Below are positions 48,401-59,700 of a DNA stretch of 64,000 nt, one piece after another. The translations under genes were made by a program, and so were the position numbers. The DNA is from Stichopus chloronotus. Taxonomy: Eukaryota; Echinodermata; Holothuroidea; Aspidochirotida; Stichopodidae. Each line of letters begins with the position of its first letter. Positions within the stretch are counted from its first letter, which is position 1. Below the pieces are notes generated by a model that was given only the letters and a program-made list of their open reading frames with translations, did no database searches and was not told the DNA's origin. The stretch spans positions 28,285,520 through 28,349,519 of the forward strand of contig CM037840.1 in NCBI GenBank assembly GCA_021234535.1. Direction: 5' to 3'.

Positions 48401-50171
48401 AACAATTCTGATATCGTGTCTGAAAAATTTCTGTTGTGATGCTCAACCCTGCAACTGCTACCTGGATACATCAAGAGTTGGCCTTCTTTTCCTTGTCTTT
48501 TTCAGTCCTTTCAAATAAACTGGACGCCCCGATGTTGACGAAGATACTGAAGGCGGTAGAGGATCACTTGGTAAAGAGTGGTAAGTGACCAGATTACTTC
48601 AGAGACAGGTTGGCTGATCATTGGAGAGATGTGTGGCATTGTGTGACTGAAGGGTGTGTTGGACATGATGATGGGAAAATAATGTATTCAGACTTTCGCA
48701 GTTGGATACAGTAATCTGTTGGTTATGTGAATGGTAGGAAAAACAATGAAACATTCCACAAAGCTCTGTCACACAAACATCATTTTTAAAGCAAGGTCAG
48801 GAGAGGAGAGGTGTACCAATATTGATTGTTATACAAATTTAAATATTATTTACCAGTGAGAGGGAAACACTTGGGAGGCACCATTGTGGACTGTGGGGGT
48901 GGGTGGAAAATCATCCAGATAGTATGGATGTGAAAAGGTTGTACCACTGGGAAACTTGATGGTTGTCTGAAGAATGGAAATAGGAGAACGCTGTGCCAGT
49001 TTTGCTTAAAATACATTATGTTGTCGGAAGATAAGAGATATGTTGGGGACATAGCATTATTGACTTGCTGAAAATTGAAAGGTTGTTGGGAAAACATGGA
49101 CCAATAAGTTTGCACCATTTCTTACTGTAACGCAAATCTTAAAGTTGTTGGAAGAACATGAAAGATCAGGAGAGGTATGTACCAGATCTAGAATACTAGC
49201 ATTTTTTATCTTACATATGGAAGTTTATTTTGGTTTGTATTTACCTGTCAAGCGTACATCCTTTGAAGGAGCGAGGGCTTCTTGCGTTGCTACTCAAATC
49301 AATCAACGTTTATATTTTCGTCTCTTTGGCCTCCCTTAGATCCAGAGAGAAGCTACAGATTACTCAGTAATCTATGTAAAGCTCAACGATTTCAGACCGT
49401 GCTTCTTTTCATGACCAATGAAGAAAAGCAAGGTGGGTCTTTGGTTTCCATGGAAATATGCAAGCTATCTATAGGCTAAGCTAGAATACTTGCACTTTGT
49501 GCTTGGTCCAAATTCTTTCTGTCAGTTTGTGTTACAGAAGAGTCGTGGAGACATTTAATTGCGTCTGAAAAGTATGGCTGTAACACTTCAAGTAAAAACT
49601 CAAACATGATTCCCAAAGCTGTGTTCTTTTTTTTTTCCCTGGACTCAGAATTGGCCTACAATGTTCTGCAATGGGAATTGGCCTGTAATAGGCTGCAATT
49701 GGACTCTTACTTGAAACCGAGTCCAGGCAAATGGAAATTAGGCGCAGTGAGTGTCAGTTTTGTGACTTCTGTCTAGTATTCAAAAGTTGAGAATCATTGC
49801 CCATTTTCCTCTGAGACAGAGGGGAGTACCTCAATTGTATTGGAACTGTCACGAGATGTGTGTACATGTCAAGGTTTCTATCGCACTTATAGTTATGGGA
49901 TGGACTCGAACTTGGCTCGACTGAGGTCCTCCTCAAGATCTCATTTTTGGTGAAGAAGTGTGATGCCAATGTCCCTGATTTCTGCTTTCAGCATTTGCAT
50001 TAGTTTCAAAATTTTTTGCTGATATTCACCTCATAGACATTTACTTTCTTGTCGTCCTTTCTTCCACAGGTATCGACAAGTGCCTCGCGAGCTTGTCGGC
50101 CAACGAAAGCCAGTTTTGCTCAAAGGAGGATGTGGAGAAGCTTCGCAAGAGTTTTGGTTTGATCAGTTAAG
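30273..50171 (+). CDS. SPAG1: SPAG1-like TPR co-chaperone, complete, 22 coding exons
   Basis: Sperm-associated antigen 1 (DNAAF13) is a cytoplasmic factor that binds HSP70/HSP90 through TPR domains, works with the RUVBL1/2-R2TP system and pre-assembles axonemal dynein arms. Exons: 30273-30409, 31267-31341, 32244-32328, 34072-34194, 34366-34561, 35344-35402, 35929-36028, 36583-36660, 37606-37712, 38704-39271, 40870-41044, 41662-41742, 42736-43090, 43915-44022, 44794-44883, 45148-45261, 45678-45800, 46033-46275, 47535-47640, 48506-48580, 49340-49432, 50071-50171. All introns are GT-AG and the phases close to 3,192 nt, 1,063 residues, against 926 in human. Order: N-terminal conserved region (1-140), TPR block 1 (about 206-320), TPR block 2 (about 480-595), TPR block 3 (about 695-815), RPAP3_C-like domain (940-1063). 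The start ATG has a good context (ACAATGG). Confidence 0.95.
31267..31341 (+). CDS. SPAG1: SPAG1-like exon 2
   Basis: Residues 46-71, SGKEGFYPDLIRHCEDRIRK, matching SGEEGYYPELTEFCEKHLQA. Acceptor ACTCAG, donor GTAAGC. Confidence 0.93.
32244..32328 (+). CDS. SPAG1: SPAG1-like exon 3
   Basis: Residues 71-99, KALRKDKRPAT then EEWQRLNSDIK, matching RALRKDKPAAT then EEWEKIDGDIK. Acceptor TTGCAG, donor GTAAGT, ends in phase 0. Confidence 0.93.
32860..33030 (+). repeat. Single copy of the fold-back arm family
   Basis: Contains CTGCTTGCTTCAAGTT, TGTCAACTTCAGTC, ACATGTCAAG, TGAAAATTTCACC, ATCAAACATAAATTTGG and CTGGACTATTC, the same series as the right arm at 19755-19955. It sits in an intron of the SPAG1-like gene. 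Confidence 0.65.
34072..34194 (+). CDS. SPAG1: SPAG1-like exon 4
   Basis: Residues 100-140, acidic, with the conserved IPVRGS (human LPPVRGS). Acceptor CTGTAG, donor GTAAGT, phase 0 at both ends. Confidence 0.9.
34366..34561 (+). CDS. SPAG1: SPAG1-like exon 5
   Basis: Residues 141-206. SHDYRSWEKYDADKEVERVD matches the human PRDYAEWDKFDVEKECLKID motif ahead of the first TPR block. Acceptor TTTCAG, donor GTATGT. Confidence 0.93.
35344..35402 (+). CDS. SPAG1: SPAG1-like exon 6 (TPR block 1 start)
   Basis: Residues 206-225, SPKELEMLANREKDKGNE, matching LTEKEKDFLATREKEKGNE, the KGNE that opens the first TPR. Acceptor CTCTAG, donor GTAATA. Confidence 0.92.
35929..36028 (+). CDS. SPAG1: SPAG1-like exon 7 (TPR block 1)
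   Basis: Residues 226-259, FRAGDYSEAIVYYSRSL then AYNNRALA, a canonical TPR with the Asn-Arg-Ala signature. Acceptor TCTCAG, donor GTAAGT. Confidence 0.94.
36583..36660 (+). CDS. SPAG1: SPAG1-like exon 8 (TPR block 1)
   Basis: Residues 259-285, FASAVGDCNKVLEIESDNLK, matching WNSAFQDCEKVLELEPGNVK. Acceptor TCACAG, donor GTACGC. Confidence 0.93.
37606..37712 (+). CDS. SPAG1: SPAG1-like exon 9 (TPR block 1 end)
   Basis: Residues 285-320, ALLRRGTARKSLKQYKEACK then DLEYVLSVEPGNKQAK, matching ALLRRATTYKHQNKLREATE then DLSKVLDVEPDNDLAK. Acceptor ACATAG, donor GTGAGA. Confidence 0.93.
38140..38153. promoter_or_regulatory. RFX X-box-like palindrome in a SPAG1-like intron
   Basis: ATTGCCATGGCAAT, a perfect 14-bp palindrome, one outer base per arm different from the ideal RFX-site GTTGCCATGGCAAC. 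It lies between exons 9 and 10. RFX factors commonly drive cilia genes, but use of this site is inference. Confidence 0.35.
38163..38205. repeat. 20-bp tandem duplication
   Basis: CCTGGTGTTACATTATCATG occurs twice in direct succession inside the SPAG1-like intron between exons 9 and 10. Confidence 0.85.
38704..39271 (+). CDS. SPAG1: SPAG1-like exon 10 (linker and TPR block 2 start)
   Basis: Largest exon, residues 321-510. GGKRMVIEEVEGSDSSDSE keeps the human KGKRMVIQEIENSEDEE motif. A low-complexity Ser/Lys/Pro/Glu linker follows, then LQEEGTRLYKAGQYGNAKEK opening the second TPR block. Acceptor CATCAG, donor GTCAGT. Confidence 0.93.
40870..41044 (+). CDS. SPAG1: SPAG1-like exon 11 (TPR block 2)
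   Basis: Residues 510-568, SLYSNSAACHLKLGDCQGCI then SDCNKVLETSPYNIK and LRRGSAYETLE, matching ILYSNRAACYLKEGNCSGCI then QDCNRALELHPFSMK. Note Asn-Ser-Ala here where the usual TPR has Asn-Arg-Ala. Acceptor ATCTAG, donor GTAGCG. Confidence 0.93.
41662..41742 (+). CDS. SPAG1: SPAG1-like exon 12 (TPR block 2 end)
   Basis: Residues 568-595, YKLAYLDFHQAMTLDP, matching YGKAYVDYKTVLQID. Acceptor TTGCAG, donor GTGAGT. Confidence 0.92.
42736..43090 (+). CDS. SPAG1: SPAG1-like exon 13 (linker and TPR block 3 start)
   Basis: Residues 595-713. HHGPSWRQELP matches the human DGPNWREKLSP. A charged linker follows, then NFQKLKAEGNDFVKK, the start of TPR block 3 (human TFKALKEEGNQCVND). Acceptor ATCAG, donor GTATGA. 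Confidence 0.92.
43915..44022 (+). CDS. SPAG1: SPAG1-like exon 14 (TPR block 3)
   Basis: Residues 714-749, GKFVDAIRCYTSCIEIDPSQ then VPFTNRALCHLKLQQ, a TPR with Asn-Arg-Ala, matching the human YTNRALCYLKLCQ. Acceptor CTCCAG, donor GTGATT. Confidence 0.94.
44794..44883 (+). CDS. SPAG1: SPAG1-like exon 15 (TPR block 3)
   Basis: Residues 750-779, YKEAEQDCTVALELDPKNVK then GYYRRGLARK; the RRGLA signature fits a third TPR helix pair. Acceptor TTGCAG, donor GTAAGT, phase 0 at both ends. Confidence 0.94.
45148..45261 (+). CDS. SPAG1: SPAG1-like exon 16 (TPR block 3 end)
   Basis: Residues 780-817, GLENYFESIKDLTALLKLEP, matching GLKNYQKSLIDLNKVILLDP. Acceptor AATAG, donor GTTTGT (weak). Confidence 0.9.
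45678..45800 (+). CDS. SPAG1: SPAG1-like exon 17 (linker)
   Basis: Residues 818-858, low complexity, with KKKNILIEDAESDSEEEK, a basic-then-acidic patch like the KERRKIEIQEVNEGKEE of the human protein. Acceptor GAAAG (weak pyrimidine tract), donor GTAAGA. Phase 0 at both ends, so it could be skipped without a frameshift. Confidence 0.85.
46033..46275 (+). CDS. SPAG1: SPAG1-like exon 18 (Ser/Lys-rich linker)
   Basis: Residues 859-939, almost entirely Ser, Lys, Asp, Gly and His, predicted disordered, 81 codons with phase 0 at both ends. Acceptor TTACAG, donor GTATGC. Confidence 0.87.
47535..47640 (+). CDS. SPAG1: SPAG1-like exon 19 (RPAP3_C-like domain start)
   Basis: Residues 940-975, TAYEFMQAWMSVKSKNSQPY then AKLLQQVPPEQLPT, matching NAYEFGQIINALSTRKDKEA then CAHLLAITAPKDLP. 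Acceptor AAAAG, donor GTGAGT. Confidence 0.92.
48506..48580 (+). CDS. SPAG1: SPAG1-like exon 20 (RPAP3_C-like domain)
   Basis: Residues 975-1000, VLSNKLDAPMLTKILKAVED, matching FLSNKLEGDTFLLLIQSLKN. Acceptor TTTCAG, donor GTAAGT. Confidence 0.92.
49340..49432 (+). CDS. SPAG1: SPAG1-like exon 21 (RPAP3_C-like domain)
   Basis: Residues 1000-1031, DPERSYRLLSNLCKAQRFQT, matching DPSLVYQHLLYLSKAERFKM. Acceptor CCTTAG, donor GTGGGT. Confidence 0.92.
50071..50171 (+). CDS. SPAG1: SPAG1-like exon 22 with stop codon
   Basis: Residues 1031-1063, ending EDVEKLRKSFGLIS then TAA (50169-50171), matching the human LEDIQALKRQYEL end. Acceptor CCACAG. Confidence 0.92.
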
Positions 50172-50715
50172 AAAAAAGTGCATATCAGAGATGATGTGAA
50201 AGTGATATTAGTTGCCCTCTTTTTTTTTCTCTGTTTGCCAAAAAAGAGAAGTGTTATCGTTCGTGGAGACCTAAATTATCTTTAACATATCGTTTTGTTT
50301 TTCCTTTTCGAAAAGAAAAAAAGTATTTGCTTGATCTCATTGTTTTTCGGATTGCTTTTTGGCAGGTATTGTAAAGATGATCAAAAAGGTGATTAGAATT
50401 GATAACATCTGAAAGTATTAAAAAGGCGTGTTTCATGCAAAAGTGAATTCGAAATTAAATTGATTTAAGGATGAACCAAAGTCACAAATATTACCCAAAC
50501 TGGGCGCTTTTCCTCGTCCGTCCAGTGATCATTTGAAGCACTTTTATGAGTTAGCTTTGATGAGGGTGAAGGAAGCGTGATGGGAAAACAAAAACCCTTG
50601 TCCAAAATGTGGATGGGGTCAGTTACTTCTCCCCCAGTTTCCAAGGACAAAAACCACTTTTTGTGTCTTGTGACAGCAAAATGCAAAATAATAAACATTT
50701 CATAAATGACTTAGG
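50172..50715 (+). other. SPAG1: Probable SPAG1-like 3' UTR
   Basis: Follows the stop codon. The first canonical AATAAA lies at 50690-50695, about 520 bases downstream, with an ATTAAA variant near 50453. The cleavage site is inferred. Confidence 0.5.
50690..50695 (+). terminator. SPAG1: Candidate polyadenylation signal AATAAA
   Basis: First canonical hexamer after the SPAG1-like stop codon; positional inference only. Confidence 0.45.
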
Positions 50716-53700
50716 GAATATGATATAGTTTTGTTACAAATTCAGACATTTGGTGGCACTAAACAAAATATGACTATCTATAATTTTACCAAAATTTGCC
50801 AACTTTGTTGGGGACATCATCTCTTCTTAGGCCTATCCCAGGATGGCCATTCCACTAGATTCACCCCTACCCCCACCCTTTCCAGAAAAAGTCCCTTCCT
50901 ATGCCTATGGTATTACATTTTGGTGGTACACAAGGTGGTTGCAAACTGGTATTGCAATGTGTAGCAGTATATTGAGTTGATGTAATTGCAAAACTTTAAA
51001 AAAGTGTTGCTACAGAAAACATAGAAGACTTTTGAAAATGTTATTTGAAATGTGAAAGCTAAATTAGTTTCCACTTTTGTTCAGTTGTTCATCTACCTCA
51101 CGCTGTGTGATCCTTCAATTATTTGAAAATGAGACAAAGTGAGATGTCATAAATCTTCCATTTCGATAGGTATTTAAAGTGATATGTATGGTAAAGAATA
51201 CATAATGTAATAGATATTGTACACAGGGGTAGGAAATATTTACAATTTGATAGTTTTTGCACCTTTCTTGATGGGGCTCCTAGCCATTTTACTCAAGTGC
51301 GGTAGCTCTCGGTTTGCATTTTATCAATCGTTGATTTAACTTTCATATTTCTCCCAATTTTCCTCTGAGCACACAATTTCAAATGGTAAATTCTGTAGGT
51401 AAAATTTTGTTGCTTCTCCATGCCAGCAGGGAACGGTTGCAATGGCTCGACTGGTTGCTTATACCCCAAATTCAGGAAATGCATTCTTATGAAGCTGATG
51501 GCTGATTGTGGTGCCAATTATTTGTTAATTACATGTCTACCCCCCCTCTCTTCCATGGAAAAACCCTACAAAAATGCCCCCTAGTTTTTTGAAACATTTC
51601 TTGTTTTGTTTTGTCCTTTTTTGATGTCTCCGAGGGCTTTAAGGTGAAAATCTCTGCAAACTTCATCTGTGAACATTTTGGAACATCCAAAGTTGAAAAA
51701 CCCAGTCAGTGAGTGTGCAGAATTGGTGAAGAAATAGCTGCACTAAGTCGGAAATGTTTTTCTGATAGCACTGCTGTAATGTTGTAATAATATCCAAATA
51801 CTGCAAGAAAAAAAAAGGCAACTGCATTCAGAATGAACACAAAATATTGTCGCAAATATTTGCTGTCGCCCTTGATTGCAGCATGCTTATGGCTTAGAAA
51901 TGTTTTCAGTTTTGTCATCGGCCACGGTAGTAAAACCACCTCATAATTCTACAAATATTCGTGCTTAGTAGTATGACACTTTGTGGGCCTCATTGTCAAA
52001 CCAACGGGTTGTATCATGTCCTTGTGTCAGGCAGGTCACTGTACGGAGGCTGGCTTTTGGAGTGATAATACCAACTGTTGTTACTGATCGGTCAGTACAG
52101 AAACACGGCAACCCTTTGTCGTTGAACACAAGCCTGCTTGTCTATGATGTTTTATTCTGTGATGCTTCATTACGTTACAGATAACACAGTAGACGTGGCA
52201 GAATTATTGCAGCCTGAAATATGAGTATAAAATGAATTCAAATGGAAAATGTGAATGAATGATACCAAAAAAAAAAATTCCATTGGAATATTTTTCATAC
52301 TGTTACACTTTTTGACTGAATTTTCCATTGGCAGATCATTTTATGCCACTAATATTGTTAGGAGATTTGCTTATACCTGATTTAGAAGAAGAAAATGCAA
52401 AACCTCATGTAAAATGTTTATCAAAAACTAACTATCCTCCTGTAAACCCTACATAAATCTGTTTGGCTGTTCAAACTTATTACCACATGGACTAACATAT
52501 TCATTCCTATATCCTGTTTTGTTTCTTTCCAGAAAAAGGTCATAAGTGGGACTCAAAGGGATTTCAAAAAGGTAGAGAATGAAGAGCAAGGGGGGGGGGG
52601 GGGCAGGAGGGGGTGAGGAGTAGAGGTATGAATGGGGATTAGACAAGGATGAACTCGCTATGGGGTCAGTTGGAATAGATATATTTCATGTTATGGTGGA
52701 AGCCACAGGCCCTCAATTTAAAAGCATCCTCATTTCGAGGGATGTGGGAGCAGAGAGACGACGCCTTACCAGTGCTCTTATGACCCTTGCTGAGACATTT
52801 TTTATCCAGCATTACCATTGTCTCATTGCCTAGCTGTGTGATGTTCATACTTGCGTGGCAATTTTCCCATTTAAACCTCAGAATCATTTAAATTTGATTG
52901 AGTTTTTAAATTTGGTTAACTGAATTGCATGACATTATTATCCAGTATCGATTCGTCTGCAAGCGGTGAACGCCAGTGGTCCATTTTGTGAAATAATTTT
53001 TGTGGAGAACGTTGACATTCTTGTGTCTTTGTGGCTTAATTAATCACCTGCAGATTAGGGATTGCACAAGGGTGACAGACGCAACTGTTTTTTTTTTAAT
53101 GACTCATTTGTTTTTATTCTGAGAAAGCAAATGTTGATGTTGATGTTTTTTTGTTTGTTTTGTTTTTGTTCTTTTTCACTTGGTTGGTATGTACTTCGCT
53201 GAGATTGTATGGATGTCCATGATCATTTCTATGCAGCTATATGAGTGTGATAATGCCTTGCTATATCGACTTTTTTCTTGATAATTCTCTTAAAAAAGTA
53301 ATTGACTCTTTACTCATTTAATACAGAAGGTTTCTATTGACTCGACATTAACCAAATAAAATTTCAAATGATCAACATGTTGATTATTAGTTTGTTACCT
53401 CTTTTTCTAGTCAGGCTCTTATCCTCTCCTTTATCCCAACTGTTAGCGCTTCCACCGTTATACTCTTTGGTATTTCTTATGCCTTGATGCAGTAAAATGT
53501 AAAAGCAGCGCTCTTAGTTGGTTTGTGAAATTGACTTCATTTCCACAAAGCTTTCACAATTTCTTCACACTCTTGCACAAATGGCCAAACTAAGATGAGC
53601 ATCTTCATCTTTGGCAGCCATGCTGCCAAAGATGAAGATGAGAGCCCAGCAGTGGATTCTGGGGGGGGGGGGGGGGTAGTTGCAAGAGTGAAAGGCCCCC

Positions 53701-56700
53701 TGTGGAGTCTGGAAAGGTGATTTCTGGTGACCAAGGGGGTATTTTCATCCCAAAATTTTCTGGTATGCTAAGGGCCAACTGATGGTGGTGCTCTGCTCAG
53801 AAAGCTTTCCCACGATTTTAGCTATTATGTCAGTGACGATGGGTGCCATGTGAGTCTCAGCCTCCTCCAAGAAAGGTGCACCCAAGCCACCACTGGCCAT
53901 CTTGATGATATCCTACCTTACAAAAGGAACATTAGGGAATGAGTAATTAATCCATTTCGATTTTCCAAAAGTTGTGACTAGACACTTCTCATTAGTATTA
54001 ACCACATGACTAGCCAGAATTGAAACAACGTAGAAGGTTAAAAGGAATAGCAATTAATTACTGACATTGCGAGTAGTGGATCATGTGGTTCTTGATTAAT
54101 TGTGATAATTATTAACATATGCAGTGCCTAGTTCAAAAATCCAAATTTGCAAATCCTCGCTAATTTATTGATATCGTCAACACAGTGTCCTGATGTCTGT
54201 TTGGCCTTGTGTTAACACGAGATGTATTCCTTTGTTCCTAATATTTCCCTCATTCTGACCTCGTATCGATTCGCTGGAAAACGAACCCCACCGTTTCATT
54301 CTGGAAACTGCATCATAAATTTTTGTTGTGATGTAAACAATGCATGCGTCATTTTCTGTGGTTGACGGGAAGCACTTTCGGTTCATGTGTACCAAAGAAC
54401 TAGATAATCTATACCTAATCCATCTAGCTAATTCGTCGGTCTGATTTATGGCATCACTCTGTGGTAGAAATTGGCATTTCAAAAAATTTAGTAAGACTGG
54501 ACAGGTATCAACAAGAATCTGTCTGCCGGCTAATTATCATGCTACTGTCCCTTATTCCATCATGACGGGCAGAACAGGCGACGAAGATGGAAAAGTTACA
54601 AAATTTTGTTCGAAGGAATGTTCCTTAACGACTGTTTGCATTTTGCAGTTGGTGAGTTTTTTTTAATCGTTTTCGCTGAGATTTCATACTTCGTAGATTT
54701 GCTTGGTCGCTCACAGGGAGAGCTGCTGTACAAGTTACTTATACAGCATTCACTGCAAACGCAATGAAGCATTCACTGCGCACGAAATGGGCCGAGTCCA
54801 AATTGTATTGTACTTCACACAGTGATTCATGGATCTTGCAATAAATATCAAGTAGGCCTAACTGAGTAGTAATGACGTTCTTAGTAACTACTTAGGTTAT
54901 TGCCTTCCATATCGTGATATCGTTTCGTTCATTTAAAATTGTTTTATTCCATGATGAATTCATGGTTGTTTTCCTCAGGCTCAAGTGTTGATCACTTTCA
55001 ATGAATAATGCGCTTCAAGTTATGAATTGATACGGTGACTGTTTAACAACAGGTAGCCTAAATTACAGTAAGTCTTACATTTGATTGCTATGTGCCTAAA
55101 TCACTCAATTATCATTACGCTTGATCTTAAATATTGGTAATCAGTAAGTTTGACCAATGGTAGCCTACACTGTTCAAGTTGAGGCATTATTAAATTCTGG
55201 AATATAGTGCACGGATACAGATATCAACATAAGGGGGCAATGCTCTTTCTGCCATTTGGAACTGAACACATAGGTAATTAACTGTCTTCGTACAGTAGAT
55301 TGTATCACAAGAATGGATAAAGCTAGAAAAGTGTTGAAAAAAAGTCTGATTTTCATTTTTAGTACATTTGTCAATTATTGACAGTATCCTACTGTAGCAT
55401 TCCTGGTCAGCTGTACCATGGCTTCCCTTTTTGTTTCGAAACATTCTGTGAATTGTCTACATCTACACATCACCATGTATTGACTGGCATACTGCTCTAA
55501 CAATTTGGATGTGTTCATAGCCAACTATTTTGATAGTTCATTGCTCTGTGCTCAATGATTCAATAATGTCTGCCTTATACTGTAGCCTAATGTTCCTGAC
55601 GTTCTATTTTACTGCGTTACGATTTTTATTTCAATTAGAGTGCTGTACGTACAGAAAGCAAAAATTTATTAAAGGGGAGGGACCCTTCAATTCTTCCGCT
55701 AGACCTTCCCTGGACAGCATTCATTGACTACACGGTCATGCTTAATGATCAGTCAATGTGACGATTGATGTTCATGAAAAAAAAAAAGCATGCAATCAAT
55801 GTGAAGCATGCCGTTGAAATTTAAGAGTCAGTTTTTCCTCCAAATTCATGGTTTTGACCCAACTGCTATTTTCCTTTTCATGGCAAGCACTGCCCATGCT
55901 TTTACATTTTGCATCATATCCCCCCCTCTCCCACACACTCAAAAACGCTCATGTGCATTTTTACAGCTGTAAATGAGCTATTGGTGGTGGTACAGTGTAG
56001 TCCCATCATTCCGAATGCTTAAAATGTCCAATATGGGATAGACAGATCTATGCATTTCAAATGCAAGGTTTCCCAATGTACATGTCTGACTATTTGCAGC
56101 ATTTTTGTAGGGCATCTGAAGTAAGTAATTCCAAGTAAAAGGAAAACTACTTTGTCGTCAGAACTTCAAAAAAAATTTGGGTGTGCGGACCTTGTCTTCT
56201 TTTTTTTAACAAGCAGGGACTCAATGTTGCGGCATTTTTTTCAACATTTAGCAAGCTTTCAAAGTGCCTCATCTCATCAGTAAGTGCTATATGTTGCAGA
56301 GACATTGCTAAAGACTTGGAGAGATGAGTCCTGCGGTCAGGACAATTTATGGTTAAAAATTCTTCTTTTGATATAATGATCATGATATACTAATATCAAT
56401 AAATTTTCCACGTAAAAAAACACAGTGTGGGGGTGGCAATTGCATCACAACTTGTTAATTATGTTTAGTCACTGATTTAATGAGGTAATTTGGGAGGGAC
56501 TGTTCGGTTGATCGACCATTGGGCAACAGCTGAAATTATTAAAATTTTAACACTGCCTATCGACAGATCACAAGGTTTGCTAGAGGCACTGTATGTTGTT
56601 ATTAGGACTTAGAAAAAAAAAAGACCCCACAGTGTGAAGATCTGGGAACTTTGATCAAAAAGACAACATTTTCAACCATTTTACATTCTTTGCCCTAAAA

Positions 56701-59700
56701 TGTGAAGCTCCACACTAGTCACAACAGATCCTGTACTGTACACACATTTTTGCATTTAAATAGTCGTACATGTAGTTGTTCAAACTTGTAGATACTGTAA
56801 GAACCTACATGTTGCGGAACAAAAATGTGTCAATGAAACACCTACAATGTAGGATCAACACTGCACAAAGTCATGCTGATGGGACAGCAATGTTGTTACA
56901 GTATATTGCACAATATTAGAGAGAGTATTCTATTTTGGCATAAATATTTTGAAAATGCATTTACTGCTGTAAGGACACTGTCTGCAGCAGAGATACTGTA
57001 TGTGGGTATGATTGCTGGTTAGTACGTAGCTGGAGAAGGAACCATCGTCAGGTCTCCTGTAGTGTACTAATGTGAATACATGCATGTGCAAATGGTTTGT
57101 AAACTACTGTCCTGTATTTGATGTCATGAATTTAAGAGCCATGTGTGACAATTATGATTGTTTTGTTATTCATTATAGTTCATAGACTAGAGTATGTACA
57201 CAGTGTCACCACTTATTTTGATCATCAAGATCAAGTTGGTGTGTGCATGTGTTCATGAACATGATACAACCCATGTACAGGAAAGTCATGGGCGATGGTC
57301 TTTTGCATTTATGATTCAAGAAATTGACATTTACTGTCTCAACATGGACCAAGGTAGCTATGTAGATGTTGACCTAGAGGCTAAGAAACTTTTCGATGTG
57401 AGTGAAAAGACAGGACAGGTATGCAGATTTTTTCCTCTGCCAGTCTAGTACCTAGTAGTTTAAGGTCATCATCAAAAGTACATCATTTACCTCCATTTTA
57501 ACCGTATGCTCACTCTAACCTGCCCACTTCAGTATCCAGTTTACAAGGAAACCCATCTTGGTTGGTAACATCTTTATGGGCCTTTCATGAACAGTGAACA
57601 ATGGGATACTGTAACTTGCTGAGAAATCCTCCAATGGTGAAGGGTGTGCCTCCCCAAGGGTCAGTTATTTTTTACCGATATACTGTACATATATGCATCA
57701 CAATGTCAGACACATTAAGTACATCTCTTTGTTGTCCAGTGCAGTAATGTTCATTGTTCAAAGGGATATCTGCATTTGGTTTACAGAAGAAAATCGTAAT
57801 TTTTCAAACCATTATTTGGGGACACAGAATAATAGATCAATCAAAATCAAGAAAGACAATGGTACAGTACTTTCTCTTCAAGAATTAAGAGTCTCAGAGG
57901 TAGAAGTTTAGTTATTTGTTACTCAAGAATAATTGGTTTAACAACTAAAAATGTTTTCTTGTAGTATGCTACGTTGCTGCATTGTAAATGCCCTATAGTA
58001 CAGTAGTTCCCTTCCCTGCATGGAAGCCTAAACTTCCCTTAAGTGCTGGCTAGTGACCTGTATGTGATATTCAAGACTTTCACTTTTGAAAAACAGATTC
58101 TTTTGAGTTGTAACAGCTAACAAATTTATAAACTCATTTCCATTTGCTGGAAAGTCAATTGAATTCTGTAGGAGTTAAAGTTAAATTTCAACATGATGTA
58201 CAAAGTATTGATCCGTTCTTGGATTTTTGCTGATCTGAAGTGTTGCTGATAATTCACACTGGCCACCCCGCATCGGTGTCATCCAAATCTTGCAGATGCA
58301 ATTTCCACTTTAATCCAATTCCAATTGCCCCTCAGCTGTTTTCACTAACCATTGAGCCCAGCAAGCTGTGGCTGCATTTTAGAATAACTCTCCAGTGTAA
58401 ATATTGACAACTTGGAATATTTTGCATGTATGGCAGTGACCTTGAATCCAGAAAAGGAATAAATTGGCATGATTTTCATAGAGTGAATGAGAGAGTGAAA
58501 GGAAGGGCTCATTCAGTACTTCTGGAAGGTGTTTCAATGCAATTTCACAATACTGTGAAGTAGGGTAATGGTTCGCTCCCCCTCGGGCGGATTACATGAT
58601 ACAAGCATGCTTGCTGCAGCTCTGTAAATTGTTATGTCAGAAAAAAAAACCCTCTGCACTGTGTGGGTGGTCTGACTATGACAAATCAAATGTTTGGGAT
58701 ATAGGCTACAGTACTGTGCCTACAGTACATGTTCAGTGATGTGAGTTCATGAATGCAATTCTAGCAGGAGGTTGCCTGTTAAAGGACTCCATGGTTCAGT
58801 CACACAGGATACAATGCCCTACACCTCGAGATACAGAAGTTGCAAAATCACGATGACTTGAGCCTACTGTACTGTACATGTACAGACCTGTCTGTTTGCA
58901 ATGCATCCATTAGTATGTCAGTATACTTGTCTAATACACACATTACTTTTACAGTACAGTACGTGTAGGATTCATGGTTTACAGTACAGTTTCACCTACC
59001 AACTGTGGTGATATTGTTACAACCGTGTGACCCAGTCAACCACATTGCAAACATGGCTGAATATTCTGTTAAATGGGAAAGGGAAGAAGGGAGAAAATGG
59101 CAAACTTTAGTTTCCTGTACAGTACATATTTTCTGTCAAAACGTACAAAGTCTGAACTCGACCTGACCTAGTTAGTGGCACTGTAGTATAACCTAGCCAC
59201 AGATATCAGAACTACATAACCCCATGGCCCACTTTTATCATCGATGTCTGACAATCCATTCTGGGTAGATTTCACTGTGAATATGCAGGTCCTGCACTGT
59301 CCATTCACTTGTCAAGAGCCCTCATTGCTTCCCGTAGGGATTGGGTGGGAGGGGGTTAAGTTCATTTTCATCCTCCTACTTTTGCCAGTACCTGTATTTC
59401 CAAAAGTATAATACCTGTGCTACTTTCCAAAAGTTTGCTGTGCTGTACATATTGTGCAGGCTAATGCATTTTAAGTACTGTGGCCTGCTCTACTGTGTTG
59501 TTGTTCAACCAAATACACAGTACCTATACAGTAGGTGGCCTACATTGGTGTGTATTTGTCAGTACAATGACAGTGGTGCCTTCAGCATTGCCTTATTGTA
59601 GGTTGTTCCATATGTGTTAATATAATAGACTGTACAAGTGTTGTTGTTGTTGTTGTTCAAGGAAGACTATTTCAATCCATTTTGTCAGTGATCTGGCCCT

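Noticed and set aside
54177..54482. Minus-strand 101-codon frame, one of the longest in the right part
   Set aside because: No domain, no convincing splice sites, and nothing in phase nearby.
55190..55444. Minus-strand 84-codon frame with several cysteines
   Set aside because: No splice sites or neighbouring exons in phase and no similarity I recognise.
57194..57448. Plus-strand 84-codon frame ending near a GTATGC donor
   Set aside because: No recognisable family, no partner exon with matching phase, and a weak acceptor; chance cannot be excluded.
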